DNA of 64,000 nt from Lactobacillus laiwuensis. Its GTDB lineage: Bacteria > Bacillota > Bacilli > Lactobacillales > Lactobacillaceae. Positions 24,953-34,465 of this stretch are shown here, in pieces. Location: the NCBI RefSeq assembly GCF_019972835.1, contig NZ_BPPB01000007.1, positions 39,652 through 103,651 on the forward strand. Reading direction: 5' to 3'. The translations under genes and the position numbers were made by a program. Every line of letters starts with the position of its first letter. The first letter of the stretch is position 1. The notes beneath the pieces were generated by a model. It had not been told where the DNA came from. It made no database searches and saw only the letters and a list, made by a program, of their open reading frames with translations.

Positions 24953-24988
24953 TAAAAAACCACCTCTATTTCTAGAGATGGCTTTTTG
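24953..24988. terminator. Bidirectional terminator between the MFS gene and ribH
   Basis: AACCACCTCTA and TAGAGATGGCTT arms around TTTC, flanked by A6 and T5 runs. Confidence 0.8.
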
Positions 24989-25030
24989 CGTAATTAATGG
25001 CGCTCAATAGCGATAATGCACTTAATTAAA

Positions 25031-25504
25031 TTATAATTGTTTAATCTGTTCTTCTATATTTAAGACCTCTAAGACATCTGTGGCACACTCTGCACCTTTA
25101 TTGCCTGACTTGCCGCCAGCACGATCGGTTGCTTGTGCAACTGTATCAGTCATTAACACGCCGAACATCACTGGCACATTTCCATTAGCTGATGCAGCGG
25201 CTAACTGCGAAGTAGTGCCTTCACAAACGTAGGTAAAGTGAGCTGTTTCACCCCGAATTACTGCTCCTAATGCAATGATACCGTCAACTTGGCCACTTTT
25301 TGCCAAGCAGTTGACTGTACGGGCGATTTCAAAGGCACCGGGCACTCTCACAATCACAATATTTTCATCTTTCACGCCCGATTTTTTTAATTGTGCCACT
25401 GCTCCTGAAAGCAGGCGATCAGTTACCACACCATTAAACTGAGCTACAACAATACCAATCTTTTTATCTTGTCCTTGGGCAATATTCCCAATAATTTCTT
25501 TCAT
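25031..25504 (-). CDS. ribH: 6,7-dimethyl-8-ribityllumazine synthase
   Basis: Condenses 3,4-dihydroxybutanone-4-P with the ribitylamino-pyrimidine in riboflavin synthesis. Seen: VVAQFNGVVTDRLL, VPGAFEIA, ALGAVIRGETAHF (substrate loop with His) and FGVLMTDT. ATG 25504 (MKEIIGN) follows GAGGTGG. Last gene of ribD-E-BA-H. Confidence 0.95.
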   Translation of the reverse strand: MKEIIGNIAQGQDKKIGIVVAQFNGVVTDRLLSGAVAQLKKSGVKDENIVIVRVPGAFEIARTVNCLAKSGQVDGIIALGAVIRGETAHFTYVCEGTTSQLAAASANGNVPVMFGVLMTDTVAQATDRAGGKSGNKGAECATDVLEVLNIEEQIKQL

Positions 25505-25505
25505 A

Positions 25506-26732
25506 TTAATCCACCTCATTTAAAATATGATTCATTTCATGCTTTTTAGTTGCCAAATATTTTTTATTTTCTGCAGTCATGCCTACTTCAACAGGAATAC
25601 GTTTAGTAACTTTAATACCATAGTTTTCTAATTGATTCACTTTGTCAGGATTATTGGTCATCAAATTAACTTCACTTACACCCTTTTGTCGTAAGATCTC
25701 GGCAGCAACATTGTAACGCCGAGCATCAACGGGCAGACCAAGATGCTGGTTAGCTTCTACTGTGTTCATACCCTCATCTTGCAGTTTATAAGCACGCAAT
25801 TTGTTTTCCAGGCCAATGCCCCGACCTTCTTGACGTAAGTATAAAACCGCTCCTGAACCATTTTCTTCAATCTTAGTTAGTGCTTCAGCAAGTTGAGCGC
25901 CGCAATCACAGCGTTTAGAGCCAAAAACATCCCCAGTCAAACATTCACTGTGAAGCCGCAACAAAAGGGGCTCACCTTTTTTAATTTCACCTTTGCTAAT
26001 TAATAAAGTAGGTTGCTTTTCAGGATGCTTTTTATCTCTAAACCCTTCAAGCTGGAAGTGACCATATTTTGTAGGAAAGTCAACCTTAGTAAAAGACTCA
26101 ATCCCCAAATCTTTATTTTCCTGATTTTTACGGTATTCAATTAACTCTTCAATGGTCAAATAAGGAATGCCGAGTCCTTCTGCTAAAGCTTTCAAGTCCT
26201 TACGTCTAGCCATTGTACCGTCTTTTTTAATACACTCACAGATAAAGCCAACAGGAGCAACGCCAGCTAGTCTTGCCAAGTCTAAGGCTGCTTCCGTATG
26301 ACCAGTCCTCTCCAGCACGCCACCTTCTTTAGCTACCAGCGGAAAAACATGACCAGGATGATAAAAATCAGCCCATTGGCTATTAGGATCAGCTAACTTT
26401 TTAATAGTCTTTGCCCGATCAAAAGCTGAAATTCCTGTCGTAGTTTCAGTGGAGTCAACACTAAGAGTGAAAGCCGTGCCAAAAGTATCGTTTGAACCAG
26501 TTTCAATTGGTTTTAACTGCAAACGGTCGGCATATGCTTTGCTCATCGGCACGCATAATAATCCACGAGCTTTAGTGATCATCATGTTAACAGCTTGTGG
26601 CGTAACTTTTTCTGCTAAGCCAATCATATCCCCTTCAGACTCACGCTGCGGTGAATCAGCCACAATTACCAAACCACCATTTAGCATGTGCTGCAATACT
26701 TTCTGTATCTTTTCATTCAATTGTTCTGTCAT
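25506..26732 (-). CDS. ribBA: Bifunctional DHBP synthase / GTP cyclohydrolase II
   Basis: Two-domain enzyme that starts both branches of riboflavin synthesis. The N-terminal RibB half shows DSPQRESEGDMIGLA and GHVFPLVAKEGGVLERTGHTE; the C-terminal RibA half has the zinc motif SECLTGDVFGSKRCDCGAQL region and YLRQEGRGIGL. About 408 residues. ATG 26732 (MTEQLNEK) has GGAGG 6 nt upstream, better than the ATG 15 bp earlier that overlaps the ribE stop. Confidence 0.95.
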   Translation of the reverse strand: MTEQLNEKIQKVLQHMLNGGLVIVADSPQRESEGDMIGLAEKVTPQAVNMMITKARGLLCVPMSKAYADRLQLKPIETGSNDTFGTAFTLSVDSTETTTGISAFDRAKTIKKLADPNSQWADFYHPGHVFPLVAKEGGVLERTGHTEAALDLARLAGVAPVGFICECIKKDGTMARRKDLKALAEGLGIPYLTIEELIEYRKNQENKDLGIESFTKVDFPTKYGHFQLEGFRDKKHPEKQPTLLISKGEIKKGEPLLLRLHSECLTGDVFGSKRCDCGAQLAEALTKIEENGSGAVLYLRQEGRGIGLENKLRAYKLQDEGMNTVEANQHLGLPVDARRYNVAAEILRQKGVSEVNLMTNNPDKVNQLENYGIKVTKRIPVEVGMTAENKKYLATKKHEMNHILNEVD

Positions 26733-26743
26733 TTTTTCCTCCA

Positions 26744-27349
26744 TCAAAATTCCTTTTTCCAGGCCTGAATTTGCTTGACTGCATAGCGGCCAATCATATC
26801 CACTTCAATATTTGCTTTATCGCCTACTTGGTAGTGAGCCAAAGTAGTATTTTGGATGGTATAGGGGATTAAACTTACCCCAAAATGATCATTTTCTGCC
26901 ATCGTAACGGTTAAACTGATGCCATCAATAGCGATTGATCCTTTTTCAACAATAAAGGAGTCATACTTATGTGGTACTTGAAATTCCAACTCAATAGAAT
27001 TTTCGTTTTCATCCCTTTTTACCAGTTCAGCTGTGGTATCAATGTGTCCTGCAACAATATGTCCATCAAGTTTGCCATTTAGCGTTAGTGAAGGTTCCAA
27101 ATTAACCAAACTATCTTTTTGCAATTTTCCAAGGTTGGTTCTTTTCATTGTTTCCGGCATTACATCAACTGCAAAGTCCTTTTCACTCCAGTCAGTAATG
27201 GTTAAACAGATACCGTTAACGGCGATACTTGCTCCTAAAGGCAAATCTTTTTGCACCAATTTTGGAGCGCAAATACCCAGTCTTGCATGTTGCTCACTAA
27301 TTTCCAAACGGGTAATCGTACCCGTTGTTTGAATTATTCCTGTAAACAT
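26744..27349 (-). CDS. ribE: Riboflavin synthase alpha subunit
   Basis: Dismutates two lumazines to riboflavin. It has 201 residues as two similar lumazine-binding barrels. MFTGIIQTTG opens the first and GHIVAGHIDTTAEL opens the second, with SVAVNGICLT-type (SIAVNGICLTI) and SIAIDGISLTV repeats. It overlaps the ribD end by 16 bp and the ribBA start by a few bases, consistent with coupled translation. Confidence 0.95.
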   Translation of the reverse strand: MFTGIIQTTGTITRLEISEQHARLGICAPKLVQKDLPLGASIAVNGICLTITDWSEKDFAVDVMPETMKRTNLGKLQKDSLVNLEPSLTLNGKLDGHIVAGHIDTTAELVKRDENENSIELEFQVPHKYDSFIVEKGSIAIDGISLTVTMAENDHFGVSLIPYTIQNTTLAHYQVGDKANIEVDMIGRYAVKQIQAWKKEF

Positions 27350-28395
27350 TCTTTTCTCCTCACGCGAATTCTGATATCTTGATTGAATCTCTTAACATCC
27401 AAAAGTTGATAGTTCTTTTTTTCTGCTAAAGCTTGGCCGAACACGGCTGGTAAACCGGTGCCTCCTAAAACTATCGGAGCTACATATGTCACTATTTCGT
27501 CAGCCAAACCGGCTGCTACAAACTGAGCCTGGACATTGCTGCCGCCCTCAACTAACAGCGATTGAATTTCGTGTTCAGCTAGCAGCTGTACTACTTTTGC
27601 TGGTGTCCACTTGCTAGCAGTATAACAGCATACATTTTCTCCAACTTTTTGTGTTAATTTAGTTTCACTCAGTAGCCAAATTTGACCGCGGGTCTTAAAT
27701 AATTGACTAGTAAAATCCAGCTGATTGGCATCCTTAGTTAACACAATCCTAATAGGAGGATGTGGTAAGTTCTTTATTCTAACCGTTAACAGCGGATTAT
27801 CAATGCGTAAAGTATTTGCGCCAATTAAAATAGCTTGATTTTGCAAGCGCAATTTTTGTACATCCACTTGAGCAGCATCCCCAGTCAAAAGCGTTCTTCT
27901 CTTGCCCGCAGCATTAATTTTGCCATCAATAGACATTGCATATTTAAGTGTTACAAACGGTCTTTCTTGTTGATAAAAAAAGTTATACGCAACATTTAAA
28001 CTTTCAGTGCCACCAATGACTTCTGTTTGAACTCCATGACTTTTAAGATATTTAATGCCTTTACCTGCCACAATTTGGTGGGGATCGACCTGACCGATAA
28101 CAACTTTTTTGATTCCGGCCTCGGCTACTGTTTTACAACAAGGAGGTTGCTTGCCATAATGGCTGCAAGGCTCTAGTGTGACGTACAAGGTTGCCCCTTG
28201 AGCTTGTTTGGGATCCGCTAAGTGTGACAGTGTATTTACTTCCGCATGTTCTTTGCCAAATTGATGGTGATAGCCCGTTGCTAAAACTTGCTCATTTTTA
28301 ACCAAAACTGCACCAACTAATGGATTTGTCCAAGTCATCCCCTGAGCTTTTAAAGCCTCTTGAACTGCCATTTGCATATAATCTTTATCCTGCAC
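27334..28395 (-). CDS. ribD: Bifunctional riboflavin deaminase / 5-amino-6-(5-phosphoribosylamino)uracil reductase
   Basis: 353 residues: N-terminal zinc deaminase (HAEVNTL, and PCSHYGKQPPCC with zinc cysteines) and C-terminal reductase (KYAMSIDGKINA, LLVEGGSNVQAQF). First gene of the operon. It lies directly behind the FMN riboswitch and its terminator. Confidence 0.95.
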   Translation of the reverse strand: MQDKDYMQMAVQEALKAQGMTWTNPLVGAVLVKNEQVLATGYHHQFGKEHAEVNTLSHLADPKQAQGATLYVTLEPCSHYGKQPPCCKTVAEAGIKKVVIGQVDPHQIVAGKGIKYLKSHGVQTEVIGGTESLNVAYNFFYQQERPFVTLKYAMSIDGKINAAGKRRTLLTGDAAQVDVQKLRLQNQAILIGANTLRIDNPLLTVRIKNLPHPPIRIVLTKDANQLDFTSQLFKTRGQIWLLSETKLTQKVGENVCCYTASKWTPAKVVQLLAEHEIQSLLVEGGSNVQAQFVAAGLADEIVTYVAPIVLGGTGLPAVFGQALAEKKNYQLLDVKRFNQDIRIRVRRKECLQE

Positions 28396-28414
28396 TATTT
28401 CACTTCCTAAACAT

Positions 28415-28446
28415 TAAAAAGCCCCGTTGATTTTATCAACGAGGCT
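28415..28446 (-). terminator. Riboswitch expression-platform terminator before ribD
   Basis: Minus-strand AGCCTCGTTGAT and ATCAACGGGGCT pair (one G-U) around a short A-rich loop, followed by TTTTTAATG, 20 bp before the ribD start. Its position after the aptamer fits transcription termination when FMN is bound. Confidence 0.85.
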
Positions 28447-28515
28447 CATCTTTTATTTATCAAATAAGATTTCAGCGAAGTTTAATAACGACGCGAGTTT
28501 TCTGTCTAATCTTGT

Positions 28516-28652
28516 TTGTTCTTCTCCCATCCAGACTTTAACTGTCGGTACTAGACTTGCACTAGTTCCACCGCAAAACGCGGGTCACGGACTTCAATTA
28601 TTAATTGTCACCGTCGGTAAGGAATTGCACCCTGCCCCGAAGAAACCGTATT
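28516..28652 (-). promoter_or_regulatory. FMN riboswitch (RFN element) controlling the rib operon
   Basis: The conserved RFN blocks are readable on the minus strand: CTTCGGGGCAGGGTG, ATTCCTTACCGACGGTGA, GAAGTCCGTGACCCG, GGTGGAACTAGTGCAAG, TACCGACAGTTAAAGTCTGG and ATGGGAGAAG. These form the closing stem and the hairpins of the FMN aptamer. Confidence 0.95.
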
Positions 28653-28755
28653 CAACTGTTTTTAGTATAATATAGATATCCTATATCGGCAATAGCAATT
28701 TTTTGTTTTATATAAATTATATATACGATAAGATCAAACTTAAATAAATTATTCC

Positions 28756-28950
28756 TTAAAACTTCCAATCAGACAAATGGAGAGGAATATTATTGTTTTT
28801 ACCAAAATATTTTTTAAAGGCAGTGCCAAATGACGAATGATCTTTAAGATGATTGCAATAAGCGTCTCTGATACTCAAAATTGTTGTCACTGCTAAATTA
28901 GTAGTGACAATTATCAGTATGCTAATAAATATATACAAAAGATATAGCAT
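28756..28950 (-). CDS. Small single-pass membrane protein, unknown function
   Basis: 64 residues from ATG 28950, chosen because AGGAGGG lies 7 nt upstream; a longer frame to 28992 lacks an SD. Residues 1-25 are hydrophobic (LYLLYIFISILIIVTTNLA), followed by a basic, probably cytoplasmic tail (FGTAFKKYFGKNN). It is a lone gene between the riboswitch promoter region and the racemase terminator. No family recognised. Confidence 0.6.
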   Translation of the reverse strand: MLYLLYIFISILIIVTTNLAVTTILSIRDAYCNHLKDHSSFGTAFKKYFGKNNNIPLHLSDWKF

Positions 28951-29030
28951 CTTAGCCCTCCTATTTTTAACTGTATCACTTTTATAATACACTACTACTT
29001 AGTGTTAACATTGTCAACTTTTTTTGGCAA

Positions 29031-29076
29031 AATAAATAGACTAGTAACCAAATTGATTACTAGTCTATTTTAATCT
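29031..29076 (-). terminator. Terminator of the murE-racemase operon
   Basis: AATAGACTAGTAA and TTACTAGTCTATT form a 13-bp stem around CCAAATTGA, followed by T-rich sequence on both sides. Confidence 0.8.
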
Positions 29077-29095
29077 GTTAAACCTTACGTTTTTT

Positions 29096-29842
29096 TTAAT
29101 ACAGATACTTCTTTATGGCAGCCTTAGGATCCATTCCTGCACGAATTTTTAGTTCTAATTCAATTGCTACATCAGCCAAGATCACTTGCGGGTCGATAAC
29201 ATTATAGGGATGCTCTGGCGCTTTCTCTTGAGCTAACGATAATTCTGTGCAACCTAGTAATATGACATTGCAGCCATATTTGTCATGCATTGTGCGCAAT
29301 ATGTGGTGATAAAGTTCGCCATCAACTACGCCCTTTTCTTTAATGTTGGAATAAATCAGCTCAGTAACCATTGGCTGAATCTCAGGACCACCCAGTTCAA
29401 CTTCTCGACCTACTTCTTTAATCTCATCTTCATACAAATGATCATATATAGACCCTTCGGTGGCAATTAACCCAATCTTTTTCTCTTGGGGATAATCTGT
29501 TATAAATTTATGCACGGCAATGCGCATCATATGCAAAAAAGGAATGTCTGTTAGCTCCACCAGCTCATCATAACAATAATGAGCTGTATTACACGGCATT
29601 ACAAAAAAGTCCGGCTTTATTTGTGCTTGCTGGAGCACATCCTCACGTAAGGCAGTGAAAAAATTGGGTTGGTTGTGATCTTTAATATAAGCCGTGCGAT
29701 CAGGAACTTGGGCATCGTTAACCAAAATATAATTTAAATAGTCCTGATCTTTAGTAATTTTGATGCGGTGATTAATCATGCGAACAAAGCTCTCCGTTGC
29801 GATCGTACCCATACCGCCAATAATACTAAAAAAATGTTTCAT
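29096..29842 (-). CDS. Aspartate/glutamate racemase family protein (probably aspartate racemase)
   Basis: 248-residue cofactor-independent racemase with the two catalytic Cys in FFVMPCNTAHY and VILLGCTELSLA and an N-terminal GGMGTIAT loop. It follows murE by 14 bp in the same operon. Lactobacilli of this type carry a D-Asp/D-Asn cross-bridge on Lys in peptidoglycan, so aspartate racemase supplying D-Asp is the likely job; glutamate racemase (MurI) is the alternative but usually has a different motif set. Confidence 0.82.
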   Translation of the reverse strand: MKHFFSIIGGMGTIATESFVRMINHRIKITKDQDYLNYILVNDAQVPDRTAYIKDHNQPNFFTALREDVLQQAQIKPDFFVMPCNTAHYCYDELVELTDIPFLHMMRIAVHKFITDYPQEKKIGLIATEGSIYDHLYEDEIKEVGREVELGGPEIQPMVTELIYSNIKEKGVVDGELYHHILRTMHDKYGCNVILLGCTELSLAQEKAPEHPYNVIDPQVILADVAIELELKIRAGMDPKAAIKKYLY

Positions 29843-29856
29843 TAATACCTGCTTTT

Positions 29857-31428
29857 CTAACTTCTAAAGTGCTCTTTTTGTCCTTCAAGTTCATCAATTG
29901 CTTCTTGTGCAACTGTGATATCAGAGGGATAAGGAGTATCCACGCCGCGCACTTTTTGAAAACCGTCCTCACCTTTACCACAGATTAGAACAATATCTCC
30001 TTTATTTGACATACTGATAGCATCATATATGGCCTTTTTACGGTCAAGTTCTATTGTCACATCAACTTTAGAATGATCAATACCGGCATCAATCTCCTGT
30101 GCAATTTCTTTTGGATCTTCAAACCCCGGATCATCAGTAGTCAAAAAGGCTTTATCAGCATAGGCATTTAAACTGTGGCTAAAACCAGGACGGCGAGAAA
30201 TTCCTTTATCGCCAGGCGCTCCTACAACCACAATAATTTTGGGATTGTTAAATTCGCGTTGCATAAAACCCATAAGTGCCATCATCGAAGCTTCATTATG
30301 CGCATAATCTACTACAACTACACCATGTTCTTTGGTAACCTCTGTCTGCATCCGTCCCGGAACAGTTACTTGGCTAATACCTTTAGCAGCATCATGATGA
30401 TCCATCCCAGCAAGCCCTGCTCCAATTACTGCAGCTGTACCGTTTGATTCATTAAAATCACCCAGCATCTTTAACTGGTAATCACCGGCTATTTTAAGTT
30501 GCTTAGCTTTATCACTAACACATAATACCTGGAATTTAGTCTGAGCCATATCAAGTTCTTCGGTTGCAAAGCGAAAATCAATGGTCTGTTTTAAGTTAGG
30601 ATTAGTAAACTTTTCAGCTGCAAATAAGTAGATACTGTCTGGATCGGTAGTAGTCGTAGCAGCCGCATAAACTTCATCAAAGTGGTCAGTCTGAGCGTTA
30701 ATAATACACTTGCGTGCATTAACTAATAATTGCAGTTTGCAATGCAGATAATCAGCAAAGTTAGGATGCTCATTAGGTCCAATATGATCAGGTGAAATGT
30801 TTAAGAAAAAGCCTAAGTCATAAGTTAGTCCGAACACCCTGTTTTTCTTATAAGCCTGACTGGAAACTTCCATCACCATATGCGTCATACCATTGTCCAC
30901 AGCCGTTCGCATATCACGGAACAAATCAAGTGATTCAGGAGTGGTTAAGCTGGATTTAAAAGTATCGTCTTTTCCCTGACCCACAACTGTGTTAACAGAA
31001 GAAATCAGTGCAGTTTTACCACCATTGACTTGATCCAGCATTCCTTTTAGAAAATAAGCAGTAGTGGTTTTACCTTTAGTACCAGTAATAGCAATTAAAT
31101 ATAAATCATCTTGAGGAAAGCGGAAAAAGGCTGCAGATAATAGAGCCATTGCCTTAGAAACATTGCGCACAATCAGTGCATGCATTCCCTTGCCTTCTGG
31201 ATATGGTTGCTCTGCTACATAACAGTTGGCACCGTTTGCTTTCGCCATTGACAAAAATGTAGGACGAAAACCAGCGCCTTTACAAAAGAATAGTGTATTG
31301 GTATGAACATCACGTGAATCATATGATACATATTCCATTTTTGATGGGACGGTGTCCTGAACAGCACTCGATTTAAGCAGATGGTGCTCTTTTAAAATTA
31401 AAATACAGGTATTTAAAGAAATACTCAT
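29857..31428 (-). CDS. murE: UDP-MurNAc-tripeptide synthetase, Lys-type MurE
   Basis: Adds the third residue of the peptidoglycan stem peptide. In 523 residues: ATP P-loop ITGTKGKTTT (about 115-123), the middle domain with MEVSSQAYKK and FLNISPDHIGPNEH, and C-terminal TTDDPGFEDP in place of the DNPR motif of diaminopimelate-specific MurE, consistent with L-lysine use. ATG follows GAGGAG. Operon with the racemase; a two-component system lies upstream on the same strand. Confidence 0.9.
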   Translation of the reverse strand: MSISLNTCILILKEHHLLKSSAVQDTVPSKMEYVSYDSRDVHTNTLFFCKGAGFRPTFLSMAKANGANCYVAEQPYPEGKGMHALIVRNVSKAMALLSAAFFRFPQDDLYLIAITGTKGKTTTAYFLKGMLDQVNGGKTALISSVNTVVGQGKDDTFKSSLTTPESLDLFRDMRTAVDNGMTHMVMEVSSQAYKKNRVFGLTYDLGFFLNISPDHIGPNEHPNFADYLHCKLQLLVNARKCIINAQTDHFDEVYAAATTTTDPDSIYLFAAEKFTNPNLKQTIDFRFATEELDMAQTKFQVLCVSDKAKQLKIAGDYQLKMLGDFNESNGTAAVIGAGLAGMDHHDAAKGISQVTVPGRMQTEVTKEHGVVVVDYAHNEASMMALMGFMQREFNNPKIIVVVGAPGDKGISRRPGFSHSLNAYADKAFLTTDDPGFEDPKEIAQEIDAGIDHSKVDVTIELDRKKAIYDAISMSNKGDIVLICGKGEDGFQKVRGVDTPYPSDITVAQEAIDELEGQKEHFRS

Positions 31429-31472
31429 GCTATACTCCTCTATTTATTATCTCAGTCAAAATTATACCACAG

Positions 31473-32627
31473 CTATGCTGGAGTTTTTTCACTCTTTAGG
31501 TTTAAAGGCAGACAAATAATGAAACGGGTCCAATCTTTATCAGATTCACAACGAATCTTACCGTGATGAAGATCAACAATGCTTTTGGTAATTGACAGGC
31601 CTAATCCTGTACCACCTGTTTTAGTATTGCGGGAACCTTCTACTCTGTAAAAGCGCTCAAATATTTTTTTTAGCGACCCTTCAGGAATTTGGGCACCATT
31701 ATTTTCTACTCGCAATTCTACTTCATTGTTGTTAACCAAATTGGCAATTAAATTAATTTGTGTTGCCCCTGTGCCATATTTAAGTGCGTTAGTGATGAGA
31801 TTATTGTATACACGTACCAATTTTTCTGCATCAGCTTGAATGGTTAAATCTTTGGGTCTTGCTTCTATATTAAATACTATCCCTTTTTCTTGACCCTCAA
31901 ATTCAAAACCTGCTGCCACCTGCTCTAACATAGAAAAGATATGTAAGGGGGACAAGTTTAATTTGGTACTAGTTGATTTTAACGTTGTATATTCAAGCAG
32001 ATCATGAGCCAATGACTTCATTTGTTCTGCCTTCATATATGCGATATTAAGATATTTTTGCTGATCTGCTGGATCCGACACCCCCGATTTAAGTAAACCT
32101 AAATAACCGATAATAGAAGTTAAAGGCGTTCTGATATCATGAGAAACATTACTGATTAGTTCGTCTTTTGACTTTTCGATTGCCTTTTCTTCATTAATGG
32201 CGTTGACTGTACTATCCACTAATGAGTTAATCGAATCAATTACTTTCTGCAAGTCTGTTTTAACTTTAAAAGAAATTGTATGATCAAAATGTCCTTTGGC
32301 AATATAATGCAATTCAGAAATAACGTGTCTTAACTGCATTTGATGATAACGCCGAATTAAGCGCCAATAGAGCACGATCAAATCACCAATACCCATAAAA
32401 ATGATAAAGGTATTTTGCCAAGACCATAAGTGACGCCCACCAGCAAAAGTAATGGTCCTTTTTAAAAAATAAATACCGTTAACCAGGTTTTTATTTTGTA
32501 AAATTGTCAAGTTGATTAAAATAATCACCGATAGGTTTAACAATAACAGCAAGATCACCGTTATAACGCCTTCAGCAAACAACTCGCTTTTTTCAGCAGC
32601 TGTCAGCTTGACTCTTTCTTTTTTCAT
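31473..32627 (-). CDS. Sensor histidine kinase, VanS/YkoH-like
   Basis: 384 residues: membrane segments at about 19-43 and 71-90 enclosing a short outer loop of about 28 residues, HAMP-like region 95-150, DHp with His163 (SNVSHDIRTPLTSI), and a HATPase with NALKYG, an N box and GGTGLGLSI. Short extracellular loops like this usually mean sensing in or near the membrane. It starts 4 bp after the response regulator. Cell-wall stress is plausible from the murE neighbour, but this is inference. Confidence 0.88.
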   Translation of the reverse strand: MKKERVKLTAAEKSELFAEGVITVILLLLLNLSVIILINLTILQNKNLVNGIYFLKRTITFAGGRHLWSWQNTFIIFMGIGDLIVLYWRLIRRYHQMQLRHVISELHYIAKGHFDHTISFKVKTDLQKVIDSINSLVDSTVNAINEEKAIEKSKDELISNVSHDIRTPLTSIIGYLGLLKSGVSDPADQQKYLNIAYMKAEQMKSLAHDLLEYTTLKSTSTKLNLSPLHIFSMLEQVAAGFEFEGQEKGIVFNIEARPKDLTIQADAEKLVRVYNNLITNALKYGTGATQINLIANLVNNNEVELRVENNGAQIPEGSLKKIFERFYRVEGSRNTKTGGTGLGLSITKSIVDLHHGKIRCESDKDWTRFIICLPLNLKSEKTPA

Positions 32628-32631
32628 CTAG

Positions 32632-33318
32632 CTAAGCCTCAACTTTATAGCCTACACCCCAAACAGTCTGAATAACATCTTCGCCGCCTGTGGCCGTTTG
32701 AATCTTGTCACGCAAGTGGGAAACATGCACCATGACGGTTTTAGCAGAAACTATCGATTCTTGTTGCCAAACCCGTTCAAAAATTTCATCTGCAGAGAAT
32801 ACACGGTTAGGGTGACTAGCAAGAAGATACAGAATACCGAATTCCAAAGCAGTCAACTGAATATCTTTGCCATCAATTGTTTTAACTTCATGAGAATCAC
32901 GGTTAATAATAAGTGGTCCAACTTCAAGAATGTCAGGTTCATCATCTTTGACTTGCTTTTGACTGCGACGCAAAAGCGAACGAACTCGCGCCATTACCTC
33001 TAATGGATTAAATGGCTTTGACACATAGTCATCAGCACCCGTAATCAAACCCTGAATTTTATCCATATCGCCAGTTTTAGCAGACACAATAATAATAGGA
33101 ATGTCTGAATCCTTACGAACTTCCTTAATAACATCAATTCCACTCATATTAGGCATCATGACATCCAAAATCATTAGTGCAATATCAGGAGTGGTAGTTA
33201 ATTTTGTGATTGCTTCTTTGCCGCTGTAGGCAACAACTGGGGTATACCCTTCATTTTTAAGATAAATACTTAACAATTCGACGATTTCTTTATCGTCGTC
33301 AACAACTAAAATTTTCAT
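32632..33318 (-). CDS. OmpR-family response regulator, VanR-like
   Basis: 228 residues: receiver domain with acidic pocket DDD (7-9), phosphoacceptor Asp52 (MILDVMMPN), Lys in VSAKTGD, and a C-terminal winged helix (AKTVMVHVSHLRDKI). ATG after GAAGGG. First gene of the pair with the sensor kinase. Targets unknown. Confidence 0.92.
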   Translation of the reverse strand: MKILVVDDDKEIVELLSIYLKNEGYTPVVAYSGKEAITKLTTTPDIALMILDVMMPNMSGIDVIKEVRKDSDIPIIIVSAKTGDMDKIQGLITGADDYVSKPFNPLEVMARVRSLLRRSQKQVKDDEPDILEVGPLIINRDSHEVKTIDGKDIQLTALEFGILYLLASHPNRVFSADEIFERVWQQESIVSAKTVMVHVSHLRDKIQTATGGEDVIQTVWGVGYKVEA

Positions 33319-33464
33319 AGGGCTAATTTCCCTTCTTTTTACTTATTGATTATATTCGTTTTATTTTTATATTCTACTAAATATAGTGTAGCAGAATCTA
33401 TGTCTAATATTTTAGACAATTTTGTAACAAACTACTAATATTCAAGCATAACTTTATCGTTTTA

Positions 33465-33493
33465 TTAAAAAAGCCGGATTTTTCCAGCTTAGT
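33465..33493 (-). terminator. Terminator of the opuC-type operon
   Basis: AAGCTGGA and TCCGGCTT pair (one G-U) over AAAA and run into TTTTTT on the minus strand just after the ATPase stop codon. Confidence 0.75.
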
Positions 33494-33495
33494 TT

Positions 33496-34464
33496 CTACT
33501 TTAAACTATTAATATTATTCAGATACGTAACCAGCCATTGACGATCAACAAGGCCTAAAAAGTCCCCACTGGAATTTTGCACTAGCACTTCATTTTGCTC
33601 ACTTAAAAGGGCTAACAATTTAGCAATTGTTTCCTCGACATTAATTACTGGCATTGCCGCCCGTGAACCAGATTCAGTGCGTTTAAATTTAGTTAATAAA
33701 GCTGCTTGCTTCAAAGTAGTTTCATATAAGTTGCTACCTATGCTGCCTCTGAAAAAGTCTCGGACAAAGTTATCAGCTGGATGTCGTAAAATTTCTTCGG
33801 GCTGATCAACCTGCAGTAATTGACCATCCTTCATAATACCAATTCTGTCAGCTAAATGAAGTGCCTCGTTCATATCATGTGTTACAAACAAAATAGTATT
33901 ATGCAGTTGCTTATGCAAGTCAACAACTAGTTCTTGTAAATTTGCTCGAGAAAGTGGATCAAGCGCACTAAAAGGTTCATCCATTAACACGATAGGAGGC
34001 TTTGATGCAATAGCCCTTAAAATGCCAATTCTTTGTTGTTCACCACCAGACAGTTCACGGGGATAACGCTGAGCGTATTCTTGCGGATTGAGACCCACTT
34101 TTTGCAGCAGTTGAGCTGCCAGTTTTTCCAGATTAACATTTACCCCTTGAATTTCCGGTATGAGAGTAATATTTTGGGCAACGGTCATATTGGGAAAAAG
34201 AGCGATTTGTTGCAAAACGTAACCAATTTTCCAGCGTAACTTTTGCACATCATAAGCAGTAGTTGGGCGCTTATTAACTAAGATTTGGCCAGCATTAGGA
34301 TCTTCCAGGCGATTAATCATTTTAATTGATGTTGTCTTGCCACTACCAGAATTACCCACTAGGACAAAGAGTTCACCTTGTTGAATATCAAGATTAAGAT
34401 CGTTTATTACTATTTTATCAGCAAACGATTTTTTTACGTGATCAAATTTTATCGCTGAAGTCAT
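33496..34464 (-). CDS. opuCA: Osmoprotectant (glycine betaine/carnitine/choline) ABC transporter ATPase
   Basis: 322-residue ATPase with Walker A GNSGSGKTTS (about 37-46), signature LSGGEQQR, Walker B VLMDEPFSALD and H-loop THDMNEAL, then a C-terminal extension of about 80 residues that ends in a single CBS-like segment (LVQNSSGDFLGLVDRQ). Two CBS units are usual in OpuCA; only one is clear here. It is 1 bp after the permease/receptor gene. Osmotic regulation is known for the family, not visible here. Confidence 0.88.
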   Translation of the reverse strand: MTSAIKFDHVKKSFADKIVINDLNLDIQQGELFVLVGNSGSGKTTSIKMINRLEDPNAGQILVNKRPTTAYDVQKLRWKIGYVLQQIALFPNMTVAQNITLIPEIQGVNVNLEKLAAQLLQKVGLNPQEYAQRYPRELSGGEQQRIGILRAIASKPPIVLMDEPFSALDPLSRANLQELVVDLHKQLHNTILFVTHDMNEALHLADRIGIMKDGQLLQVDQPEEILRHPADNFVRDFFRGSIGSNLYETTLKQAALLTKFKRTESGSRAAMPVINVEETIAKLLALLSEQNEVLVQNSSGDFLGLVDRQWLVTYLNNINSLK

Positions 34465-34465
34465 C

